This document shows, one piece after another, positions 5,789 through 10,778 of a stretch of 10,778 nt of DNA. Under the pieces are notes generated by a model. It saw nothing but the letters and a program-made list of their open reading frames with translations. It was not told where the DNA came from and ran no database searches. Where the stretch lies: NCBI GenBank assembly GCA_027058255.1, contig JALUTE010000312.1, positions 1 to 10,778 of the forward strand, written 5' to 3'. A program made the translations under genes and the position numbers. Source of the DNA: Methyloligella sp. (GTDB lineage: Bacteria > Pseudomonadota > Alphaproteobacteria > Rhizobiales > JALUTE01). Numbering within the stretch: the first letter of the stretch is position 1; the number at the start of each line of letters is the position of its first letter.

Positions 5789-6760
5789 ATGACAGACAAG
5801 CGCGACGATAAGGTCGAGGCCGGCAAGGACAAGACCACGGGCGGCAAGGACGAGGCCCACCCGGACAGCCAGGCCTCCCTGGCACGCCTGGCGGAGCCGG
5901 ACAAGGGCGAGCCGCTGCATGTGGGCGCGCGACTGCGCAACTATTTCCTCACCGGCCTCATCGTCGTCGGACCGGTCTCGATCACGCTCTACATCCTGTG
6001 GTGGTTCATCAACCTGATCGACGCCTGGGTGAAGCCGCTCCTGCCCGACATCTACAATCCGGAGACATACGGCATCTGGGTTCCCGGCGTCGGGCTGGTC
6101 TTCGCCATTTTCGCCATGATCGTGATCGGCGCGCTCACGGCAAACCTGTTCGGCCGCACGCTGGTCAGCTATGGCGAGATGATGCTGGGGCGCATGCCGG
6201 TGGTGCGCAATGTCTATCGTGCGCTGAAGCAGATCTTCGAGACCGTGCTCTCTCAGAGCAACACCACCTTCCAGAAGGTGGCGCTGATCGAGTATCCCCG
6301 GCGGGGCATCTTCTCCATCGTCTTCATCTCCACGGAAACCCGGGGCGAGATCAGCCACCGCCGGCCTGCCGGCGAAGGCGAGGACATGCTCAGCGTCTTC
6401 CTTCCCACCACGCCAAACCCGACGTCGGGCTATCTCCTCTTCGTGCCGAGGAAGGACGTCATCGAGCTCGACATGACGGTGGAGGATGCCGCGAAGATGG
6501 TCATCTCGGCGGGGCTCGTGACACCGGAATACCAGGCCGAGCTCAAGGAGCTGGCCGAGGGCGCGCGCAGTGGCGATGCACCGCCGCCACCTCCGCCCGC
6601 CGAGGACGCCGATGGCGAGAGCACGGCCGGCGGAACGGGCACGCCCGTGGAGGCCGACGGGGCGGGGATGCACAACGGCCATTCCGGCCCAGCCGACAAG
6701 GATCGGCGCAAACGCACCCCCCGCGCCTCCCGCAAGGGCCGCCCCGCCTCCTCGCGCTGA
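5789..6760 (+). CDS. DUF502 family inner-membrane protein
   Basis: A 323-residue member of the DUF502 family of bacterial membrane proteins, whose biochemical role is not established. Seen: a charged, Lys/Asp-rich N-terminus; two membrane segments at about residues 52-78 (YFLTGLIVVGPVSITLYILW) and 97-121 (WVPGVGLVFAIFAMIVIGAL); then the conserved family region GRTLVSYGEMMLGRMPVVRN with VYRALKQIFETV, FQKVALIEYPRRGIFSIVFI and a cytoplasmic or periplasmic beta-rich domain with TTPNPTSGYLLFVPRKDVIE. A charged low-complexity C-terminal tail of about 70 residues ends the protein. Start: ATG 5789 gives the usual MTDK-like beginning, but no good ribosome site is visible. A GTG at 5699 would add 30 Gly/Ala-rich residues. 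In alphaproteobacteria this gene is, from memory, often found close to recG; here the two are separated by two toxin-antitoxin modules. Confidence 0.85.
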   Translation: MTDKRDDKVEAGKDKTTGGKDEAHPDSQASLARLAEPDKGEPLHVGARLRNYFLTGLIVVGPVSITLYILWWFINLIDAWVKPLLPDIYNPETYGIWVPGVGLVFAIFAMIVIGALTANLFGRTLVSYGEMMLGRMPVVRNVYRALKQIFETVLSQSNTTFQKVALIEYPRRGIFSIVFISTETRGEISHRRPAGEGEDMLSVFLPTTPNPTSGYLLFVPRKDVIELDMTVEDAAKMVISAGLVTPEYQAELKELAEGARSGDAPPPPPPAEDADGESTAGGTGTPVEADGAGMHNGHSGPADKDRRKRTPRASRKGRPASSR

Positions 6761-6835
6761 CGGGACGGGAGCCGGGGGCGAGCCGCTTGGCGGGCCATAT
6801 GCGGCCCCGTGCGGGCAGAACGGCCCCGCCCCCCG

Positions 6836-6865
6836 CATGCTCCCATAGTTTCCCATGCTCCCATA
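6836..6865. repeat. Direct repeat CATGCTCCCATA, two copies, period 18
   Basis: CATGCTCCCATA occurs at 6836-6847 and 6854-6865, separated by GTTTCC. It lies in the 259-bp gap between the DUF502 gene and vapC, which converge. Apart from two hairpins, nothing else is recognisable in this gap. Function unknown. Confidence 0.5.
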
Positions 6866-6943
6866 CGGGCGGCGCATCCGGGACGGCGGCCGTTGGCGGT
6901 CGTGTGCATCATTGCAGATCGTGCGCGACCCATGGCCCGATCG

Positions 6944-6958
6944 CGCGGCAAGGCCGCG
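6944..6958. terminator. Short GC hairpin with AAG loop between convergent genes
   Basis: CGCGGC-AAG-GCCGCG forms a six-pair stem with a three-base loop. It is positioned between the converging DUF502 and vapC genes, so it could help end either transcript. There is no T-run on either side. Confidence 0.25.
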
Positions 6959-7004
6959 GGGAATCGGCACCGCAACGCCTCCCACCCACATGCAGGGTGA
7001 ACTC

Positions 7005-7019
7005 GCGGGCCTTGCCCGC
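7005..7019 (-). terminator. Hairpin directly after the vapC stop codon
   Basis: On the minus strand the vapC stop TAG (7020-7022) is followed at once by GCGGGC-AAG-GCCCGC, a perfect six-pair stem with a three-base loop. Its position suggests a transcript end or a stability element for the vapBC message. No U-tract follows, so intrinsic termination is uncertain. Confidence 0.35.
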
Positions 7020-7415
7020 CTACACGAGCACGATCATCTCGCCATAGCCAGCCAGAATGCGGTCGCGGGTGACAAGATGCATCGGCTCGGCCCGTGCCTG
7101 GGCGACCAGCATGCGCTCGAACGGATCGCGATGATGGCGCGGCAAATGCTCGACCGCGGCAGCGTGATCGGCCGTGATCGCGAGCAGGCCATAGCCGGAA
7201 GCGCGGAAATAGGCGAGGGCCTGGCCGGCCGAGATGGGCATTCTGTCGGCGCGCCCCTCGCCCAGGGCATGTTTGATCGCGATCTCCCAAAGGCTCGCGG
7301 CGCTCACATGGATGGCATTCTCCTCGGCAAGAATGAGCGCACGTGCGCGCGCCGAGAGGCGCGGATCATCCGTGATGGCCCAAAGCGCAATATGCGTATC
7401 GAGCAGAATTCTCAA
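7020..7415 (-). CDS. vapC: VapC-like PIN-domain toxin
   Basis: A 131-residue PIN-domain protein, expected to be a magnesium-dependent RNase toxin restrained by the antitoxin encoded just upstream. Seen: the acidic PIN residues in order, Asp6 (RILLDTHIALW), Glu44 (AASLWEIAIKHALG), Asp97 (HHRDPFERMLVAQA) and Asp118 (HLVTRDRIL). All are intact, and the length is full. The HRDPFERMLVAQA pattern matches the PIN subgroup that pairs with Phd/YefM antitoxins. Start: the likely initiation codon is TTG, whose first bases overlap the antitoxin stop as TTGA, giving translational coupling and probably low toxin output relative to antitoxin. A hairpin follows the stop codon directly. It converges on the DUF502 gene. 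Confidence 0.9.
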   Translation of the reverse strand: MRILLDTHIALWAITDDPRLSARARALILAEENAIHVSAASLWEIAIKHALGEGRADRMPISAGQALAYFRASGYGLLAITADHAAAVEHLPRHHRDPFERMLVAQARAEPMHLVTRDRILAGYGEMIVLV

Positions 7416-7708
7416 CGCCCCTCGCCCCCCCGCGCGCGCCGGCTCTTCCTGCTCGCTCCAGCCGCTTTTGCACCGCCCTCGAACAGATCGGCGATCTCCT
7501 CATCGAGCTGCCCCGTATCCTCGGGCGCGACGAAGGCGCCTCGCGCCACACCGATGCGCGGCCCCGTTGCCGCTTTGCGCAACGGCACAAGGCGCGCGAC
7601 GGGCCGTCCATTGCGCGCGATCACGATCTCTTCCTCGCGTCCCTTCTCGATGGCGTCCACGAGGCGCGAAAGATGGGTCTTGGCTTCGAGCATATTGACG
7701 GTCGTCAT
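7412..7708 (-). CDS. vapB: Phd/YefM-type antitoxin
   Basis: A 98-residue antitoxin of the Phd/YefM fold, which binds the operator through its N-terminal half and wraps the PIN toxin with its C-terminal tail. Seen: the family opening MTTVNMLEAKTHLSRLVDAI and then EEIVIARNGRPVARLVPL (residues about 1-45), a mid-region with APEDTGQLDEEIADLFEGG that fits a toxin-binding helix, and a basic tail SRKSRRARGGEGR. The gene precedes vapC with a four-base overlap. Start: the ATG at 7706-7708. A 12-bp palindrome at 7739-7750 lies about 30 bp upstream and is a likely autoregulatory operator. The symbol vapB is used for the partner role; by fold it is Phd-like, not AbrB-like. Confidence 0.9.
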   Translation of the reverse strand: MTTVNMLEAKTHLSRLVDAIEKGREEEIVIARNGRPVARLVPLRKAATGPRIGVARGAFVAPEDTGQLDEEIADLFEGGAKAAGASRKSRRARGGEGR

Positions 7709-7738
7709 GGCGCTCGGGCCCCTTTTTGGTGTTTCCTG

Positions 7739-7750
7739 GTCTGGTCAGAC
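7739..7750. promoter_or_regulatory. Candidate operator of the Phd/VapC operon
   Basis: GTCTG-GT-CAGAC is a near-perfect 12-bp palindrome 30 bp upstream of the antitoxin start, overlapping a run of AGACTA repeats and a local AT-rich patch (CTAATA). Known: Phd-type antitoxins bind short palindromes in their own promoters. The assignment here is inferred from position and symmetry. Confidence 0.45.
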
Positions 7751-7797
7751 TAGACTAATACGACGATCGCTGCAATGACCTCGCGCCAATCGCCTTG

Positions 7798-7832
7798 TCA
7801 TCCCGCGCGGAAGAGGCGCACCGCCTCGTCGC
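7798..7832 (-). pseudogene. Stranded 3' end of recG (DEAVRLFRAG-stop)
   Basis: On the minus strand this stretch reads DEAVRLFRAG followed by TGA, the same ten residues and stop position that end the intact recG 0.9 kb away. The last codons differ (GCG-GGA-TGA here, GCC-GGT-TAG in recG). Upstream of the 28-bp match the recG frame continues as an unrelated THVRGG, so only the tail is present. It is best read as the original recG end, displaced when the mntA-hepT unit arrived. Confidence 0.6.
7805..7832. repeat. 28-bp exact direct repeat, distal copy
   Basis: The 28 bases beginning GCGCGGAAGAGGCGCACC and ending CGTCGC are identical to 8709-8736, in the same orientation. The match stops abruptly on both sides. 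The period is 904 bp. An exact match of this length within 1 kb is far beyond chance. Confidence 0.95.
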
Positions 7833-7866
7833 CGCCGCGAACATGAGTGGATGTCGGCGGACAGGC

Positions 7867-8220
7867 TCAGTCCTGGTCCCCCGGCGGATCCGCCTCCGCT
7901 CGCTGCAACGCGGCCAGCAAATCGGGCACCTTGTTGCAAACGACATCCCAGATGATGTCGTCGTCAATGCCGAAGTAAGCGTGTGCAATGACGTCGCGAA
8001 GGCCGGCGATCCTGATCCAGTCCACGTCTGGCGCTTGCGCCTTCAGGTCTTGGGGGAGACGCTTCGCCGTCTCGCCGATAATCTCCAGATTGCGCAGAAC
8101 CGCATCGTAGGTCCGCTCGTCCTGCCGAAAGGCTGCGAGATCATAACCTTCGGTGTAGCGCACGACCTTGCGGCAGCCCGCCAGTATGTCATTCCAGAAG
8201 AGGCGCCCCTCACGCGACAC
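7867..8220 (-). CDS. hepT: HepT-like ribonuclease toxin (DUF86/HEPN)
   Basis: A 117-residue HEPN-fold toxin, expected to cleave RNA as a dimer. Seen: the all-helical DUF86 pattern with TYDAVLRNLEIIGETAKRLP at about 37-56 and the catalytic motif R-x4-H-x-Y intact as Arg75, His80 and Tyr82 in LRDVIAHAYFGID. The start region (MSREGRLFWNDILAGCRKVV) is typical. Its first 11 bases overlap the end of the nucleotidyltransferase gene, so the two are translationally coupled. Known: in the Shewanella HepT-MntA pair the partner AMPylates the tyrosine of this motif and so silences the nuclease; the same residue, Tyr82, is present here. This suggests a type VII toxin-antitoxin system, inferred from the conserved residues and gene order. 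Confidence 0.9.
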   Translation of the reverse strand: MSREGRLFWNDILAGCRKVVRYTEGYDLAAFRQDERTYDAVLRNLEIIGETAKRLPQDLKAQAPDVDWIRIAGLRDVIAHAYFGIDDDIIWDVVCNKVPDLLAALQRAEADPPGDQD

Positions 8221-8506
8221 GGATTGCCTCCCGTTCGACCGCGGCGCGCATTTCGGGACGTAGCGCCTTTTCGGTCACGAGATCGACCGTTCGGCCGAGC
8301 ACCTCCTCCAGATGACACTTGAGATCCATGTACCGGTCGAAGGTTGGCGCGCAGGCGAAACGCACGAGAACGTCCACGTCGCTGTCGGGGCCCGCCTCCC
8401 CTCTGGCGGCCGACCCGAAAACCCAAAGCGCAGCTACCCCAAGGCGGTCGAAGGCGGCGCGATCCGCCTCGAGCATCGCAATGATCGGCCTGTGATCTTG
8501 AGGCAT
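8210..8506 (-). CDS. mntA: MntA-like minimal nucleotidyltransferase antitoxin
   Basis: A 98-residue minimal nucleotidyltransferase, expected to act as antitoxin by transferring AMP from ATP to a tyrosine of HepT. Seen: the GS-x10-DxD active site intact (Gly31-Ser32, then Asp43 and Asp45 in VFGSAARGEAGPDSDVDVLV), with a likely third carboxylate at Asp75 in GRTVDLVTEKAL. Size and layout match MntA-type domains. It precedes hepT with an 11-base overlap. Start: the ATG at 8504-8506, with GGAGA about seven bases upstream; a good -35/-10 pair lies 37-65 bp further up. It could be called a generic nucleotidyltransferase-domain protein, but the HepT partner makes the antitoxin role likely. Confidence 0.9.
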   Translation of the reverse strand: MPQDHRPIIAMLEADRAAFDRLGVAALWVFGSAARGEAGPDSDVDVLVRFACAPTFDRYMDLKCHLEEVLGRTVDLVTEKALRPEMRAAVEREAIRVA

Positions 8507-8542
8507 GACCAGGTCTCCATGTGCTCGGTCCCAACTCTGCGG

Positions 8543-8571
8543 AACGTAGAGATTGGCATCCTAAAATGCAA
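8543..8571 (-). promoter_or_regulatory. Candidate promoter of mntA-hepT
   Basis: On the minus strand TTGCAT (complement of 8566-8571) and TACGTT (complement of 8543-8548) are exactly 17 bp apart, in the most AT-rich patch of the 195-bp gap between recG and mntA. Expected transcription would begin about 25-30 bases before the mntA start. This suggests the TA pair has its own promoter rather than depending on recG read-through. Confidence 0.45.
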
Positions 8572-8701
8572 AACCCTATTGCGTGCTGGAGGGAATGGAG
8601 GGCATGCCCGCGGTGCCAAGGCGCGGACAGGTTCCCCCTGGTCGCGGGGCGGCGGGAACGCGGGTGAGAGATGCGCGGCCGCCCATATGGAGCTTCCACG
8701 G

Positions 8702-10778
8702 CTAACCGGCGCGGAAGAGGCGCACCGCCTCGTCGCACTCGAAGAGATAGAGCAGCCAGCGCAGCGCCTTGCCGCGCGCCGAGGTGAGATGCAGGTCGCG
8801 TGAGAGGATGAGGCGGGCATCGTCGCGCGCCGCCGCGATCAGCGCCTCGAAATTGGGCACATTGGCGATGCGGAACTCCGGCAGGCCCGACTGGCGCGTG
8901 CCCAGAACCTCGCCGCCGCCGCGAAGGCGCAAATCCTCCTCCGCGATCACGAAGCCGTCCTCCGTCTCGGCCATGGTCTCGAGCCGCGCCCGCGCCGTCT
9001 CGCCGAGGGGCGGCTGGAAAAGGAGAATGCAATAGGACTGGCGCGCGCCGCGCCCCACCCGCCCGCGCAATTGGTGAAGCTGGGCAAGGCCGAAGCGCTC
9101 GGCATGCTCGATGACCATCACCGAGGCATTGGGCACGTCCACACCCACCTCGATCACCGTGGTGGAGACGAGAATGGCCTTCTCGCCCCGGGCGAAGGCG
9201 GCCATGGCGGCGTCCTTGTCGGGTCCCGGCATCTGGCCGTGCACCAGGGCGACCTTGCCCCCGAAATGCTGGGCGAGATGGGCGGCCCGCTCCTCGGCCG
9301 CCGCAAGGTCGATCTTCTCGGAGCTCTCCACCAGCGGGCACACCCAATAGACCTGCGCGCCCTCGCCCAGGGCCCGGCCGATGGCCTGGAGCACTTCCTC
9401 CAGCCGGTCGAGGCGCGCCCGGGTGGTGATCACCGGCTTGCGGCCCGCGGGTTTCTCCGTCAGCCGCGAGACGTCGAGGTCGCCATAATGGGTCATCAGC
9501 AAAGTGCGCGGAATGGGCGTCGCCGTCATGACCAGCACGTCGGCGCCGCGCGCGCCGCCCTTGCGCTGAAGCGCGAGGCGCTGCTGAACGCCGAAGCGGT
9601 GCTGCTCGTCGATCACCGCCAGGGCGAGGTCGCGAAAGACCACGTCCTTCTGGAAGAGGGCATGGGTGCCGATGAGAATGTCGATGCCGCCCTCGGCAAG
9701 GAGGGTGAGAACCTGCTTGCGCGGCCGGCCCTTCTCGCGCCCCGTGAGAAGGGCGATGGTGAGGCCCGCCCTGGCGGCCAGCGGCTGGATGGTCTCGAAA
9801 TGCTGGCGGGCGAGGACCTCGGTCGGCGCCATGAGGGCGGCCTGGGCGCCGGCCTCCACCGCAATCGCCATGGCCATGAGCGCCACCACGGTCTTGCCGG
9901 AGCCCACATCGCCCTGCAGGAGGCGCAGCATGCGGTGAGGCGCGGCCATGTCGGCCTCGATCTCCGCCAGGGCCTTCTCCTGGGACGCGGTGAGGGTGAA
10001 GGGAAGGGCCTCGAGAATGCGCCGGCGGATCGCGCCATCGCCCCTGGTGCTGCGGGTGGTGGCGCGCCGGGCCGCCTCGCGCACCAGGGCGAGGGCGAGC
10101 TGGCTTGCCAGCAGCTCGTCATAGGCGAGGCGCTGCCAGAAGGGGCTCGCCGGCGAGACGTCATCGGGCTGCTCGGGGCGGTGGATGCGCCAGAGCGCCG
10201 TGCGCGCATCGGGCCAGCGGTTCTGCTCCAGCCAGTCGCCATCCTGCCATTCGGGCAGGGTCGGGATGCGCTCCAGCGCCTGGGCCATGGCCCTCGACAG
10301 GACCTTGCCGGCAAGCCCGGCCGTGAGGGGATAGACGGGCTCCAGCAGGGGCAGGCGCGCAAGCTCCTCCTCGCTCACCACATGGTCGGGATGGACCATC
10401 TGCAAGGCATCGCCATAGCGCTCGATGCGCCCGCTCACATGGCGCACCGCCCCCGGCGGGAGCTGGCGCTCGATATAGCGCCGGTCGCCATGGAAGAAGA
10501 CGAGGGTGATCTCGCCGGTCTCGTCGGCGCAGAGCACCCGGTGCGGCGCCCGGCTGCGACGGGCCGGGCGGGGCATGTGGCGCAGAACCGTGAGCCGCAG
10601 GGTGGCAATGGTGCCCGGCACCGCCTCGGCGAGGGCGGGGCGCGCGCGCCGGTCGATGACGCCCGTCGGCATGTGCCAGAGCAGGTCGATGACGCGGGGC
10701 TCGCCCCCCTGCGCCGGCATGTGCAGCGCCTTCGCGAGGAGCCTCGCCACGCGCGGGCCGATGCCATCGAGGCTCCTC
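8702..10778 (-). CDS. recG: ATP-dependent DNA helicase RecG (N-terminal end outside window)
   Basis: RecG is a monomeric helicase that regresses stalled replication forks and drives branch migration of recombination intermediates. Seen: about 691 residues to the window edge. An N-terminal SLDGIGPRVARLLAKAL remnant is typical of the RecG start, so the coding frame runs through the edge and the first internal start-like GTG at 10750 is not the true start. The wedge/OB region follows (PRVIDLLWHMPTGVIDRR), then Walker A LLQGDVGSGKTVVAL (about residue 290), the DEQH box VIDEQHRFGVQQR, TATPIPRTLLMTHYGDLDVS, VSTTVIEVGVDVPNASVMV, and the helicase motif VI QLRGRVGRGARQSYC. The C-terminus ends LFECDEAVRLFRAG-stop. 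The last 28 coding bases before the final codons are duplicated at 7805-7832. The gene lies upstream of mntA on the same strand. Confidence 0.97.
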   Translation of the reverse strand, partial: RSLDGIGPRVARLLAKALHMPAQGGEPRVIDLLWHMPTGVIDRRARPALAEAVPGTIATLRLTVLRHMPRPARRSRAPHRVLCADETGEITLVFFHGDRRYIERQLPPGAVRHVSGRIERYGDALQMVHPDHVVSEEELARLPLLEPVYPLTAGLAGKVLSRAMAQALERIPTLPEWQDGDWLEQNRWPDARTALWRIHRPEQPDDVSPASPFWQRLAYDELLASQLALALVREAARRATTRSTRGDGAIRRRILEALPFTLTASQEKALAEIEADMAAPHRMLRLLQGDVGSGKTVVALMAMAIAVEAGAQAALMAPTEVLARQHFETIQPLAARAGLTIALLTGREKGRPRKQVLTLLAEGGIDILIGTHALFQKDVVFRDLALAVIDEQHRFGVQQRLALQRKGGARGADVLVMTATPIPRTLLMTHYGDLDVSRLTEKPAGRKPVITTRARLDRLEEVLQAIGRALGEGAQVYWVCPLVESSEKIDLAAAEERAAHLAQHFGGKVALVHGQMPGPDKDAAMAAFARGEKAILVSTTVIEVGVDVPNASVMVIEHAERFGLAQLHQLRGRVGRGARQSYCILLFQPPLGETARARLETMAETEDGFVIAEEDLRLRGGGEVLGTRQSGLPEFRIANVPNFEALIAAARDDARLILSRDLHLTSARGKALRWLLYLFECDEAVRLFRAG
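8709..8736. repeat. 28-bp exact direct repeat, copy inside recG
   Basis: This copy encodes most of the last ten residues of RecG (DEAVRLFRA) and ends five bases inside the stop-proximal codons. It is identical to 7805-7832. Being within the functional gene end, it would be the restored copy if the unit was inserted by recombination at this sequence. Confidence 0.95.

Larger units (their letters stand above)
7805..8736. mobile_element. Putative small insertion carrying mntA-hepT at the 3' end of recG
   Basis: The unit runs from one copy of the 28-bp recG-tail repeat to the other and contains only mntA, hepT and their promoter. Its structure resembles elements that integrate into the 3' end of a gene and restore it with their own copy of the end. 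No integrase, transposase or terminal inverted repeats are seen, so it would be non-autonomous, a remnant of a larger island, or the product of homologous recombination with foreign recG-flanking DNA. Confidence 0.4.

Noticed and set aside
5498..6991. 497-codon minus-strand open frame
   Set aside because: Antisense to the DUF502 gene; composition is that of a shadow frame.
8043..9347. 434-codon minus-strand open frame across hepT, mntA and recG
   Set aside because: Runs out of frame through three well-supported genes and has no domain.
1..10778. CRISPR array, rRNA, transposase or integrase
   Set aside because: No regularly spaced repeats, rRNA-like sequence or recombinase motifs were found anywhere in the window.

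Overview
The window is GC-rich, mostly chromosomal DNA from a polyhydroxybutyrate (PHB)-storing bacterium. An alphaproteobacterium is the best fit, judging from the divergent phaA/phaR arrangement, the long alphaproteobacterial-type PhaR, ispE next to a TPR/SPOR gene, and a DUF502 membrane protein near recG. This placement rests on gene content and protein character, not on a tree.

Layout. On the minus strand at the left lie the start of phaB (1-192, cut by the window edge), a BrnT/BrnA toxin-antitoxin pair (251-747) and phaA (790-1977). The TA pair sits inside what is normally a tight phaA-phaB operon. A 312-bp divergent control region (1978-2289) follows. It holds a perfect 15-bp-arm inverted repeat, a small palindrome and two TGCTATGT promoter-like elements facing opposite ways. 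On the plus strand come phaR (2290-2979), ispE (3002-3895), an exported TPR/SPOR protein (4059-5600) and a DUF502 two-helix membrane protein (5789-6760). On the minus strand at the right lie a Phd/VapC pair (7020-7708), a MntA/HepT pair (7867-8506) and recG (8702 to beyond the right edge).

How the genes work together. PhaA and PhaB make (R)-3-hydroxybutyryl-CoA for PHB synthesis, and PhaR is the DNA- and PHB-binding repressor that ties their expression to granule state. IspE supplies the MEP isoprenoid pathway. The TPR/SPOR and DUF502 proteins belong to the envelope. RecG processes stalled replication forks and recombination intermediates. Three unrelated toxin-antitoxin modules are wedged between these housekeeping genes.

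Most striking observation. A 28-bp segment from the very 3' end of recG occurs twice as an exact direct repeat (7805-7832 and 8709-8736). The MntA/HepT operon lies between the copies. The far copy still reads DEAVRLFRAG-stop in the recG frame, but with different last codons and a different stop codon. This looks like a scar of an insertion that brought its own recG 3' end, restored the gene, and left the original tail stranded about 0.9 kb away. No recombinase gene is present in the unit.
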